Below are positions 25,531-38,042 of a stretch of 64,000 bases of DNA, one piece after another. Both the position numbers and the translations under genes were made by a program. This stretch comes from Cardiocondyla obscurior (taxonomy: Eukaryota > Arthropoda > Insecta > Hymenoptera > Formicidae): assembly GCF_019399895.1 (NCBI RefSeq), contig NC_091887.1:992001-1056000 (forward strand), in the 5' to 3' direction. Positions within the stretch are counted from its first letter, which is position 1, and every line of letters begins with the position of its first letter. The notes under the pieces are model-generated. The model was not told the DNA's origin, searched no databases, and worked only from the letters and a program-made list of their open reading frames with translations.

Positions 25531-26942
25531 ATATTTTAAGAGCAGACACGCGCGCTGCAATATGGTAATTAAAATGCAGACGTTGCGCTGCGCGCATTTT
25601 GATGCACCCATGCTCGCGAGGAGATGCAACGCTCGCCGAATTCGACGGACTACAATCCCGCGGGACTCAGGTGCATACATATCGCACGACGATGCACGCG
25701 CGCCGAATAAAGAACCCGCCCGCGATTTTCTATGCGGCACACGCTGCCAGTCTCCGCACGGTAGTCTGAGAACGATACACGCGAAAAGGCTGCCTTGAGA
25801 CTTGAAATTTGATTGTTCGACGCGCCTGTGAATAGTCACTCGTAAAGTATCTTTTTTCTTTTTTTTCTTTCTTTTTTTTTTCCTTTTAGTTTTACCAAGA
25901 ATTCGAAAAAATTGACGGAGTTATGAAATCAATTTTTCTTCTATTTCATTTATATTCTAGAAGCATTCTTAGAAACTCAAGAATTCATCAAATTGAGCTC
26001 TTCTTCGGGTATAAAATAATATTTTTATGTAACATATTTTTTTTTAAATATCCCTTGAAGAATTATATGTTCAATTAATTTGCGATATGAATTATATTAA
26101 TTCACAAAAAGCTAAATAATAATTTCTTTCAGTGTACGATGATTATCTGTGCAATGAGAGATCTTTTGCGTACAAAGCAGTATCTAATTCATTAAAACGC
26201 TGTATGTTTTTAATTATTTACAATTCCAAAGTAATTGACATATTGTTAATTAATAAAAAATCGATGGCGTAGTCATCAAATAAATGGATATAATAACTGC
26301 CACGTGCGCATTACGCAGGCAGCTAAATGACTAATATATTCTCATCCTTACGAAATTATAAAAAAAAAAAAAATAGTAATATACACGTCGTCGAATAATG
26401 AATTATATTTTCACCTAATTATCTTCTCTATCTTATTAATTCAACCCCGAACTCTTTCAAAAGTTGAAAGTTAATAATTACATAAAATTAAAGCTAATAT
26501 TCATCATCGCACCACGTTATATTAAATTTTAAGACAAACGTAAAAACTGCGCTTGAAAAAAATTAATATCGATCACGTTAATGAAATTGGGTCGAGGCCA
26601 CTCTAATTTAGCTCGCCTCGTTCTATCATTAGCTCCGCGCGAAATAGTCGCGAAGAGAAAATTATCGTACAAAATGCAGAAGTGTACAACGACGGTGTCG
26701 GTAATCGGCGGAATCGGCGAACTACCGCGTGCGGACGGGTGCGGAATATCGGATTTGTGCGCAGCCGACGGAGTGCAGAATCCGTCCACGCGGAGCGAGT
26801 GAGATTCTCGCGGGTCGCTTCGCGAGATCGTACCCGCGCGTCGCATGCGCGGGGCGGAAAGACCGAGCCTGATTCCGAAGAGCGGACGCGTACACAGCGT
26901 GCCTCCGTAGAACGCTTCTACGAAAGGCGCCGGTTTCTCGAC

Positions 26943-26959
26943 GGCCATTTTGCCATTTG
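26943..26959 (-). promoter_or_regulatory. YY1/Pho-like motif pair in GC-rich island
   Basis: The plus strand reads GGCCATTTTGCCATTTG with two GCCAT cores; the minus strand gives CAAATGGCAAAATGGCC. The second ATG opens a 139-codon minus-strand frame beginning MAVEKPAPFVEAFYGG. The motif is typical just downstream of transcription starts. Confidence 0.35.
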
Positions 26960-27202
26960 CGTGATGTCACGACGTGGCCTACTTCCGAACGACTCCACGT
27001 GCGGAGGTCGTCGACCCGGGTTCTCTCCTCCAGTCCCCTTTTGCCTAGCTCTATCCCCTCACGAAACTTTCGAACGAATAGTGCGCGCCTTCGAAAGATC
27101 CGCCGATGTACGAGAAAACCGGGTATACACTAACGTACTGCACGGTACCATATAATTTTGAATCGTTTCTCCCTGAAATTACGTAGTTTTGTAATCGAAG
27201 AT

Positions 27203-27241
27203 AGAGAGAGAGAGAGACACGTGCGGAAAGAGAGAGAGAGA
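27203..27241. repeat. Two (GA)n runs separated by 13 nt
   Basis: The GA runs flank CACGTGCGGAAAG, which contains an E-box CACGTG. It lies just after the 26.6-27.1 kb island. Confidence 0.8.
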
Positions 27242-28306
27242 TAACCGGTTAATTAAATCGATAAGAATAAAAGAAATGTGCCTAATAAAATATGCTTGAA
27301 ATAATCGAGTAAAATCTCGCGTGGCTTCGTAAAATATAACCGCGATCTCTTTTATTCCCTTTTTTTTTTTCTTTTTTATTTTACGGACGTATAAACCGAA
27401 TAGACTTGTCGAATTAAAAGACGGTGAGAAACCGCCGTCACTTTCAAATGTGGTAACCGCTTCGTGACCTCCGCTCTTATGCCGCGAGTGTTTAACAAAA
27501 ACCTTTTGCGTAATCGAAGATCAACCGTCGAAGACGCAGCGGCCGATTTATTGCTATACACTTTAATACTTTAGGAACTAAATGCGGTCGATGGATGATT
27601 TATCCTGAAATCAGATTGCGCATTCGGTTTCGCGCGCTGAAAATCGGCTTGGGATCCGCACAGCCGTGCATAATTGAATTTTTAATTAGCCAGCAAAAAT
27701 TATGCCGCTTTAAAACCGAAAGGCTCGAGTTACCGCACGCGTATTATACAAAGAGAACTATAAAATCACTCGGCAAACGAATTTATGGAAGTCGCGCGTT
27801 TCCTCGAGCATTATCAGTAGAAATTTTTTTTTTTTTACTAGCTATCATATTTTATGTGTGAGATAATCGAAAAGTTGCCGCGACTTGAAATCTTAAGAAA
27901 TAAGAAGGAGATTGTAAATGTATAAATTTCTTTTACGTACGTTAAAAATATAGCCTCTCCTATAAAAGGTTGTACTTAATTTTATTCTCTCGATTATCAT
28001 TGCGAAATAAAAGCTATCGAAATACCCGAGTACTTGTAATAAATATGCATCGGTTCTATTGTCAACTCGGCTGACGGAAACGGTTGAAATCGACAGGTTG
28101 ATCGAGTGAAGTAAGATCGAAAGTCATGCATTTCAGGTCATCGACCTGTTTCGGGTTTCTTCCGCTTACTTGCCGGTAAAAGTGGACGAACGAGATGTAT
28201 GAGCACGGCAACTCGGTTGTCACTTAAAAAACTAACGTGTAAGTATATAGCGCTCGTGTACGGCGATACAGAGCGGACAGATAAGGATAGGAAAAATAAA
28301 AGAAAA

Positions 28307-28322
28307 AGAGAGAGAGAGAGAG
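28307..28322. repeat. (GA)n tract
   Basis: A short uninterrupted GA run within purine-rich DNA. Confidence 0.8.
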
Positions 28323-30396
28323 AAATAAAAAGAAAATCAAATTATCGAATACGGCAATTTATAAAGCGCCCCGGCGTGAAATTTAATAATTAATTTAATA
28401 ACGACCGCATTGCGGCGCGACGGAGATTCAAATCAAACGATATAACAGCTGCAGTTCCATTTCCGATGACGGAGCCGTGTTAACGAAGGAAAGCCAACGC
28501 GGTGTTTCAGCGCACGTAAAAGAAATTCAATTCTGGTCAAATTTCTAGCGCACCTACATCAATCCGGGTCGCACTTTGTAAACTATATAGCATTCGCGGT
28601 TCCAGGTCATTGGGTCAAGCGTTCTCCATCGATCCGACCTCGCTATTGAAGATTCACTTCTACGGATGATATTTATTCCCGACTACAATCTCCATTACTT
28701 TCGACTTATTATGCCCACAAATATCACTATATAATTTAAGCTGCTTTCTCTCCGCATTCATCAATACATAAATATTTTATACCCTCCCTTTACTATACTT
28801 GAATATTTATATCATACATATTAAATGCACAATGCATGCCGATAAAATAAATTTAATTAATTACATTTATAATTTCATTAACATTTGTTCCTTCTGGTAA
28901 AAAAAAAAAGAAGAAAAAAAACTTTTTACTTATGCACACATTTGTTCGAATAAATGCTTCCAGAGTTTCTTTTTTTTTAATTTCTTTTTATTTTATCAAA
29001 AAATATTTCCGAACGCGGTTGCTAAGTTAACGCTGCCAAAAAAGTGAAGATTTATGCCCGCTTTGCTTTACGAAATAACATTTATGGGTTATGAAATTGT
29101 GCACGTGAAGCGTGCAAACACACGCGCTGGTCTTCGCGCGAATTTACATTATTTCTCTCAAGACATTTAGCGTTCTGCTGCAACTGCCGTCCGCGCGCAA
29201 GCGAGAAGGTGACGGCCTATTTCGATACACGCGAGACAAATTAGGAAAAGCCTTGCGATCCACGCGGCATTGATTACGTAGCTGCAATTAATGATTTTCT
29301 AAGAAATATCAGACAGAGGGGGAGAAGTTTGCGCAACAAAGCGATTGCATTCTTCGAATCGGCGCGAAAAGGAACGCTCGGTTCGCGGGAGGCACGAAAT
29401 ATATGATAACGTATTCGCGAATACCAACAGGTATTCGAAGATACAAATTCTTCCTCGCGTCGCGCATTGCCCGGCGTAACGTTCTCGTTAAAATCTACCG
29501 AGCGTCGATTCCGTCGTCGCTTTTTCTTCCTTCCCTGCCTGCCGGATTTCGTCCACCGCAAACAACCAACCGCTTTGCTCGGCAAACGCTGTTCGACGAT
29601 AAGCGTCAAACAAAAAGATAGAAGCGACCGCTCTAAAACAGGCCACTTTGTAAGAGACGGAGAATAGCGCGATGGGGTGAAGGGGTACAGATCCGTGGAT
29701 CTGTGGGCGAGGGAGAGCGACGAGGGAGGACGATGGGGGGAAGCAAAACCAGGGCGTAAGTATTGATCCCGCGTCTAGGCGGTTGACACATTTACCAAAA
29801 GATACGCGTGATCTAGTTTCACCGGAAGACAGCGCGCGAGCTAGAGCAAAAATTTCGTCCCTAACGAAGGCAATGAATTGACGAAACCTTCGATCGCACC
29901 GCGAATACTTTACGTTCGAACGGTAACTTGAGAAAATGTTCCGAATCTATTTATCCGCACCGGCAAACACTCGAAGCTGCGGTTTCTTCCAATAATGAGA
30001 CGCGGTGCGAATAGATAAAGTCCGCGTGCCGCGTTCTGTGATTTATGAGAATTATTTTCGTGCCATTATGCAAAAGTGTATGAAAATTGGCCTATATTTG
30101 GAGGAAACTCTGCTGCCAATTTTGGAACTTTTGCCAAATAGGTCAGAGCTCAGTATTGAACTAGAATCGCTGGCTTTATCACCTCCTGCCTCTCTTCCCC
30201 GCCGTTCAGCGACTAGATCGAGAATTTTACCATAATGCTCCACCGACGAAGTCAAACATTATATCATCGCTCGTTATAATAGCATTACTGCGCTGCACCG
30301 TTTTACGATTTTTAAGCGATTAGAAAAAATTATACGCGCGCTATTTTTTAAGAGATTCCAATAATAAACAATTAAAAAAAAAATTATTCGACTCAC

Positions 30397-30437
30397 CGAT
30401 CTGCAACTTCAGCGGAGGTGTAGAGTTCTGCCGGTGG
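30397..30437 (-). CDS. Candidate 41-nt exon (cassette B, exon 2)
   Basis: The acceptor is TTTTATGTTACAG and the donor is GTGAGT at 30396. Joined to 30624-30554 it reads on openly as SHRQNSTPPLKLQI plus one base (phase 1). The intron between them is 116 nt. The matching small exon near 53.1 kb has nearly the same acceptor and the same donor. Confidence 0.38.
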
Positions 30438-30553
30438 CTGTAACATAAAATGCAAAATATTAATGTAGAGATATGCTGGTATATCAATTAATAAAGTTAA
30501 TAAAAAAAATTAATTTTTTTTTTAATAAAGATTTTTTTTTAATGTATGCTTAC

Positions 30554-30624
30554 CTATGAGTTGCTCCGCCGATGTATGATGCCCCCCGGGCCTGCTCCTC
30601 CTCTCAGATGGGACGTGTCGAGTC
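30554..30624 (-). CDS. Candidate alternative first coding exon (cassette B, exon 1)
   Basis: The minus strand reads ATG at 30624, then MTRHVPSEEEQARGASYIGG and ATH, ending with AG (phase 2) at a GTAAGC donor (30553). Its 3' half matches the exon at 53241-53278 codon for codon, with mostly synonymous changes, which argues that this is the translated frame. The exon continues openly into 30437-30397. I do not recognise the protein. The upstream limit of the exon is not visible. Confidence 0.42.
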
Positions 30625-31432
30625 ATCCTTCCGCGCACTGGAAACTCGCGAACACCCCGACCGTGATTCTACAATTCGCGAAAATTATTGATCACTTCTA
30701 AACGCGCGTTACTGTCCGGTACCCGCGTTTAAAATAAAGCCGTGTTAAAAAATTACGACCGAATACTGTTCGGAATTTCCGTAACGACCGACGAACCGCC
30801 GGCGGTTCGTATAATTAATATATCGGCGGTGACGACGTTTTCATTCATAGCAGTGAATGCAATCTGTAACAAAAAAAAAATTATATATATAATTTAATAA
30901 ACGGCAACAACGGCAATTAATTGATTATTAATTAATTTAGGCGTCATACCAATTTTTTACAGATAGAATTCTCTTAAAAAAAAAAATTTAATCTAGATGA
31001 ATGCTCTCGACTAATGAATTATAATTATTAATCTACAATTACATTTTAAAATTATATTCAAACAAGAAAGAAAGAGAGAACAAGACAATTTTTAGAAAAC
31101 AAAGAAACTCAATGAGTTTTCAAATTAAATGCCAGGTTTTCGAGTACAAATAGAGGAGATTTTTCGTAATTTACGATCCACGCGTTTCATCTGCAATTCC
31201 GTTCGCATTGTGTCGTGCCGCTGCATAGAGACGCAAAGCTAGAACACCGTTTGATCAATACTTCAGGCTCGTCACAGTTATCGCCTTTGTGCACGTCGAT
31301 GGAGCAAGGGCAAACAAAATACAGGACAGGCTGTCAGACGTAAAAAACGATTTAAGGCAATAAATTACACGACAGATCGTCCAACGGGCAATTTTTTTGA
31401 TCAAACGAGGCTGATCTCTGGCAATTTTTTTT

Positions 31433-31460
31433 TCTCTCTCTCTCTCTTTTTCTCTCTTTC
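31433..31460. repeat. (CT)n tract with T interruption
   Basis: A CT run broken by TTTT. Confidence 0.8.
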
Positions 31461-32734
31461 GATTTTGTGTGCACAGGTAACACGTCCAGCGTGGCTCCGG
31501 CAACACTTAGCTTTCCAGCAATGAAGTCGGCGATAAACATAGAAAAGCTAAGGCTATTTGGTTCATCGAATGTAACATGTGGTGTGGGACACGTGCCGAA
31601 AGGTCGATGCCCCCTTACACCGGATTTTATTCGAATCTTTCCCACCCATTCTTTCGTAGATATACCCGCTTATTTAGAAACTATATAGACACATTTAGGA
31701 TAAGTTTATCACGCCGCGTCGATACCGCAGAAGCTTCAAGAATACTCGGGAGTTCAACGGGTTATTTTCACCTATCCGGCTCCCGTTCGCGTCGCGTTAA
31801 ATAAAATCGCATTTATCCATCGATCCCGACGAGTTTTTATTTCGCCCGCTATTTGCAAACCGACGCCGCAATTATGGATAATTTACAGCGCGAGGGATAC
31901 TTGACACAGTACACCACGAGTGCATTTCGGCCGCTCAGAATCACGTAAACGGCCCGCTATTAATAGGAACCAGCCGCACCTATTTATCTCGCATCTAGGA
32001 GAGTCAAGTGCAGCCGGCTGGTCATTCATGCCAACAATTCGTGAAAACAAAAAGGAAAAAAAAAAAAAAAAGATTTGTGGTCCCGCATTCGAAACCCCGT
32101 TCGTATAAAAAAAAGAAAATTGCCGAAAACAGTCGAGGTACAATCAAGACCCCGTAATTGGCTACGTTAATATAGAGCCGCGACTAATATTGCCACAAAA
32201 AAAAAGTTTAACCGTTCTAACGTTTTATCGAGCATCGCTCACTTTCAATCTCAAAGTCACGCGACAATTATGTCCACGCTATCGGACGATAACGATGTCG
32301 TTATGAGCAAATAATGTCGTAAGGTAATTTTACGTGCGTATTTAGCGCACGCCGCTTTCGTGTATTACCACCGCAGAGTTTCTGCTTGTTAAATGAATAA
32401 TCTGTCGAAGCCCTCGTTATTTCAAGATCCGTCAATTGGTTCATTCGTGCGAACTGGACCCCCTTTCCTCAGATCGTGCAACATTTATTTAATTACGTTT
32501 AATGATAATCGATTTAACGCGCAAGGGAGGAGTTATCGCTTCCGCTCAAGAAGAAGCCAACAAATACACCCCAGGGATTCTCGTTACTCGTCGTGCTCCT
32601 TTGTTACACAACCGACAGTCTCAGACTCGGCCAACTATCGACCCCAAGAACTCACTCTTCCCGTCCCATTTTCTTCCGTCTTTTCACTGTCACTCCCTCC
32701 TTTCTACTTTTTTTCCTCATCCTTCTTCTACCCC

Positions 32735-32754
32735 CTCTCTCTCTCTCTCTCTCT
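32735..32754. repeat. (CT)n microsatellite in a long pyrimidine-rich region
   Basis: A CT run inside a stretch (about 32.65-33.13 kb) that is almost wholly C and T on the plus strand and yields several overlapping spurious ORFs. Confidence 0.85.
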
Positions 32755-35700
32755 TTTTATTTTTTTTCCTTCATGATTTCCCCTCGACTTCTTCATAATA
32801 CCTAGACATCTCTTTTCACTACTTGTCCGCTCTTATTTCCCCGCCGCGTCTTTTTCTATCTCTCCCCCTACCTTTTATCACTTTCAATTCCCCTCCCCCC
32901 TCGTTCTTCTCTCCCTTGCTTTCAATCCCGTCAACCTCTCTATTTCCATCAGCATCGATTCCGTTTCCCCTCTCGCTCTGTCTACACGTCATCTTTTTCC
33001 ATTTACCTTTGTGTCTTCCGCGTATTCTACGTTTCTTGTCTCTTTCGCCCTGCTCGGCTTACATCCTTCTCTCCCTGTGCAAATTTTTATCTACCTCTTA
33101 TTTTAATTCCCTTTTTCTTTTTTTCTTTTCTTTGACTTTCATGTTGACGTACTTCACCGCCGATTCTTTGTTTTACCGCGAATTAATTTCTTTCCGCGCT
33201 TACGTCTGATTTAATAAAGTGGGTGACCACGTGCTTCCAGTGACTTAGTCACGCGAGGATAGAACACCTGGTACGTATATGTAATGATCTACACTATCTA
33301 CAGGCACGTTTTCCACGTAGGTCTAACGAAGCATTAAAGCAAGCAGCACGAATTAATCCGCCAATTTATTTTAACAAGTAATTGCCTGACATTTTTCAGC
33401 TTGCACATATCAGAAGATGCTCAATAATTTTTTATGTGTAATAGGAATAGAAAATATTACCGAGGTTTATTTTTAATTTATTTGTATAGCTCTGAATTGT
33501 ACGTTTATTCAATTTTTTTTAAACCGAGATTCTTTTTTTAAACAAGCAATTGCAACAAATTGAATTACGAGAAATATATAAATGTCAGCATTCATTAATT
33601 TTGTTTAATACCCACGTGAGACGCGTAATCTGGAAACAGGCAAACTCGATCGAGTCGATAAGAAAGGGCTCACGGAGAGCACCCGTTGGGAAGTTTGGGA
33701 GCACCCTGTATTATAAAATCACAACGAGTCGGGCATTCCGATTACGACACGCCGAAGAAGAACCGCGAAGGCCGATAAGGCAAGAAAGAATACGAGGAAA
33801 AGGAAAAGATAAGTGAACAGCGAAGGTGAACGGGGCGGATCTCTGTGAGGGTTCGCGCGAGTGTTGCTTACGTAAGCACGTGTGCAGATAAGAACGCGCT
33901 TATCTGAGGAACGTCGCCGTGCGAGTAACCGCATGCCAAAGTATGAAATTGTAACGACGCGATTTTGAAGAGACAAAATATGCATAAGGCGATTTTAGAA
34001 AATGAGAAAGAAAAATCGCTCGCACTCACGAGTGTGGATATGCATTACGTTTATGCACATTGCGTTTTCTCTCAGTTTTTTTTTTCCATTTTTTATTTTC
34101 TTTTCCTTTTCTTTCCCGTCGTCTCTTCATCCTTAAAACGTACATTTGTGTTCGATAAATGAAATCGCGTAATTAATTTATTGTCATTAGTCAAAAGATA
34201 AAAAAATTCGATAGTAAAATTACGTTCCTATTTTGCTTTCTATTATATAACTTTAATTTTAATTCTTTTTTTTTATATTACACATACTGACGCTCGATAA
34301 ATTTATCTGCTAGTTCCAATTATTCGAAATGATTCATGATTAATGGAAGACGCCGAGTCTGATTCGACAAGTTCCTACGATATCTATGCATATCTACTAA
34401 GGAAATAAATGCTGTAAATTATGAAATTCACGGTCAAGACTGATTGTACGACTCTTGCCTAATCAAGAATTATATATAGAGTACATTGATACACCACGGC
34501 GACCACTCGGAAGAGTTTAATCGCGTACAACGATGCGTTCTCGGTTTTAATTATTTCGACGTGCCATCGGCACCTGTTATCGCATGATCTACTCGCGTAT
34601 ATTTTTAATCGTACTTGAAAATTAACGCATTCATTATTTATTAAGCCCTGAATTTTACTAAACCAGCGTTACGTCATTTTATTGCTATCCCGCGCTAATT
34701 GCCATATGCATTAATCTCATTTTCACATTCTACAATCTCAATGATATAAATATCTCATTTTTGTTGTGCTGAAAAATAGGCTATTCTCGCTCGGTATTCT
34801 CCTCCGGTTGCCTGCCACATGAGGTAGGGTGATCCAATTGGGGTTCGAATAGCCCAACGTGGTGGCCTCCCCTTTGAGTTCCCGCTGCGATCAATACTCA
34901 CGCCACGATGCCAAAGCCAAGCCGAGCCACTGTCGGCTCTCCGCGCGCGGAGGTCTTCGTGATGCGAGAATGTCCTTGACAACGATAGTAAATCGCCGTC
35001 GCGAAGTCTCGCGGCCGTAGAATGCGGCAGAGCGCAAAGGTCGCGTTTAAATCCATCCTATAAGCTCTATTATCGTTAACTTTCCCGTAACAACGCCGAG
35101 CAATTAATAATTGATAAGTGGCAAACGAGGCGCGCGCCAGGAACGGAGTCGTAATTTTCGGTCGTGAACGCGTTACGCATCGCTCGACGCACCGTGTTCG
35201 CACCGTCTTGCAAGGGGACGAAGCGGAAATAAAACTCCCCTCTGATAACCTCCCTATTTCTTTCTTTTTTTTACTTCCTTCGATCATCGTTCGCGTACGA
35301 CGCATAAAATCCATACGAAGCGATCAAAATGGGACGGGGGAGAAAGGAAAAAAAAAAAAAAGAAATGTATCCGGATCACGACAAAACATTTTGTTACCGT
35401 ATCGAGGTCTCCTTCGGAAATATTGCTAGCGTCGCGACACCGTGCTTCCTTCGGATCCCCTTTCGTGAATTTTTCACGATTGCCCGAGTGGCAAATGCTC
35501 CCCAGGATGACTCAGAAAAAGAAGAAAACTTTCACCGGCGCGGGCGTTCTTCCGAGACACCCTGTACATACATATACATATATGTAATACATATGCAACG
35601 TATGTACACGTACGCGCACGCGCGTCCATCGGGCAACGGGAAGCTCCCATCCGCGGAACGAGCACGCGAACGCACGTACGCATACAAGTGCCGATCTAGG

Positions 35701-36263
35701 TGCACAAAGCACATGCCACACACACGTACACGTGGCGCTCGCGCAACGACGCGCGGAGACGACAAAGAAAGAGCCCTAGCGACCAGCAATGCGGCAACGG
35801 CAAGCGCCTGCGCGCCGCTCTATGTGAGTCAAGGACGACACGTGCGGCTACGAACGACCTACTTATATCTCTGTCGCTTCGTACGCGATCGCCCTGGTGC
35901 CACGAACTTTCCCGAGCGCAGAAATAGGACGGCCGACGAGTTGGATCCCGACGTTATACGGATCGGCCTAGCTCCGCTTGCCACCCTCCCTTCCTCCACC
36001 CCCTTTTCCCTCCCCCCCGCGTCCTCCCGTACCGGTCGCACGATGCCGCCGACTGACGCTGCCCGCCGCCAGATCGCCTTAACCCTTTCGGCTATCTCGT
36101 TATCATTACCGCCGGCTCCGTACGCGGCTTCGCGAGCTCCATTCTTTTCCCCGATTACGCGCGATTTCTTATTGACGCGCGCGTCCGCGATGAAAATGAC
36201 GCGATTGGCTAACAGCCCGTCCACCTGAGAGCTTCTGCGATTAATAAAACTTTCACGAGCAAT

Positions 36264-36274
36264 GGCCATCTTGC
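36264..36274 (-). promoter_or_regulatory. YY1/Pho-like motif at edge of 34.8-36.3 kb island
   Basis: The plus strand reads GGCCATCTTGC, i.e. GCAAGATGGCC on the minus strand. The ATG opens a 136-codon minus-strand frame (MAIARESFINRRSSQ) running into the island. The motif marks a likely transcription start in the minus direction. Confidence 0.33.
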
Positions 36275-36698
36275 GTGATAAAGCCTGCTTCCCCGTCCTG
36301 AATTACAGTAACACCGCACGCACGCAACGCGCACAGAGAGAAAGAGACGGAAGATCGAAACGTAAACCTTTCGAATTTATTAATAGGAAAAAAAGAAAAA
36401 AGAAAAAATTTTTTCTGTCTTTTAACTCTTTTATTTTATTTCGATTAATATTTTCCGATCGGCGTCGATTCGGCTGCAATTATTTATCGCGTTTATCACG
36501 GTCTATTGTCCAAGCGGGGTTTAATAAAAAATCCTTTGAGCGTCTATATTACGAGATTCATTCAACGTAAGGGCAGTGGTTTTTCAATTTATATCGCCTT
36601 CATTTAATCGTTTAATCATCGCGTCGTTAATTGTTGCCGGCCCCAATGCTCGTTCAGCAATCATCGAGCATTACGTAACACGATGATAATGAAACATT

Positions 36699-36751
36699 CC
36701 TCTCTCTTTCTTTCTCTCTCTCTATCCCTCCCTTTCTTTCTCTTTCTCTTT
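36699..36751. repeat. Imperfect (CT)n / TTTC tract
   Basis: A pyrimidine tract of CT and TTTC units. Confidence 0.8.
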
Positions 36752-38026
36752 GAAGCGCGCATTGTCTGATCGGCTGATCGCGGAAGACCGAATTATTCCA
36801 CGAGGTACGGTCGATTCATAAACAGATCGTATCGCGAATAGTGATGAAATACTTGCGATACTTTTGAGGTATTATTTCAAGCGCTATTCACGTCGGAATC
36901 TTTTTTTTCTCTCTTTTTTTTTTTTTTTTTCCTAGCGCGACTGATCGTTATGTACACGTTATATACACGTGAAATATAAAAAGGTGGATATTCCTAAACA
37001 TAGAAGCAATAGCGAGGTCAGCACAAGGACTTCGTATTCAGGGAGTGGCGGAAATCTCGACAGCCGGGGCCGCGGCCGTCGAGACGCCCTAGATGCAGAA
37101 CCAGGCAAGATCGATAGAAAAATGGGTCAAAGGTTCGGCCACCGCCTTCGCCATTAAATGATCGCGGGCGTTTCGCGCAAATCGAAAAGCAGCGAGGCAC
37201 GAAAGGACTTTCTTTCTTATTCTTTTTTTTTTTTTTTTAATTAGGCAAATTACTATCCTCCGTCGTGCGTTTTGTCGCACGAAGGGTGTAGAACGTTAAG
37301 AGTTGAATTACAAATTTCATAATCGATACCATGCGTGCGAATACCGTATTTTTTTTTTGATCGCGGATATAGTTGTAAAAAATATGTAATAAATTCGTAT
37401 AAATTGAGAAATGATAAAGGACACACCCCGGGCTCTCGCGTTGAAAAAGTCGCGGACGTGATTATTTGTTATGTAAAATGTATGAATGAAAAAAAACAAA
37501 AAAAAAAAATGTTTATAGTAATAATTAAGTGGAAGGAGCGATCTTCATTAATAAACACGAACACATGCTGATAACGTCAACGTCGGCGCAGCGCGTATGC
37601 ACGTTACGCACCGGCGCGTTATTACTATCGCTGTAAATTAAAGAAAGCCCACGGTGAAAATTATTCCTCGGCGCACGGGAAATTCCGCGTAAAGATGCAA
37701 ATGCACCGTCTAATGTCGCCTATAGCGCGGTGCAGGTTTTACATAACCGAATCAATCTTCCGGCTCGAACCGCGCTATAACGTGACCGCAACGATTGGCT
37801 CTTGAGATTCGCAGCAGGCCGAGTCCCCGAGGCAGAGCCGTACGGTTCGATTCCGCTGTTTCTTCCCACCCGTGGCATAAGTAGCGGGTTCTCGCGCGCG
37901 CCGCCAGCAGTTCCTGTTCGGCTGTTGTCATGGAACCGTGCTGGCGAGAGTGAATCTACCTCTACGTGTACGCGTGCTAACGATATAACACGCCGCTCGT
38001 ACGTGGCTCGCCGACGATGGAAATAC

Positions 38027-38042
38027 CGCGCGCGCGCGCGCG
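38027..38042. repeat. (CG)8 tract
   Basis: Eight CG dinucleotides in the 37.56-38.53 kb island; a candidate Z-DNA-forming run. Confidence 0.85.

Larger units (their letters stand above)
24184..30396. other. Non-coding stretch between U1-70K and the 30.4 kb exon
   Basis: No gene is supported. There are GC-rich parts at 26.58-27.13 and 29.1-29.9 kb, GA tracts at 27203-27241 and 28307-28322, and a TA tract at 25509-25530. An ORF at 30052-30255 on the minus strand (KASDSSSILSSDLFGKSSKI) falls just past the 30.4 kb donor and has no splice support. Confidence 0.45.

Noticed and set aside
26529..26948. 139-codon minus-strand ORF starting at a YY1-type motif
   Set aside because: The second half enters AT-rich DNA, there is no known domain, and frames are open on both strands. 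Kept only as part of the motif finding.
30052..30255. Minus-strand ORF (67 codons) just past the 30.4 kb donor, considered as a transposase remnant
   Set aside because: I could not match it to any transposase motif and it has no terminal repeats or splice sites.
32593..33209. Several overlapping plus-strand ORFs of Ser/Leu/Pro/Phe
   Set aside because: They come from a long pyrimidine-rich stretch that is open in all three frames.
35329..36228. 299-codon plus-strand ORF in a GC-rich island
   Set aside because: Long frames are open on both strands here, composition is low-complexity Arg/Pro/Ser/Thr, and no domain is visible. It looks like a by-product of GC-rich DNA.
35859..36269. 136-codon minus-strand ORF starting at a YY1-type motif
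   Set aside because: Overlaps an even longer plus-strand frame in the same GC-rich island and has no recognisable domain.
37838..37860. tRNA T-arm-like GGTTCGATTCC
   Set aside because: The stem has mismatches and no acceptor, D or anticodon arms surround it.
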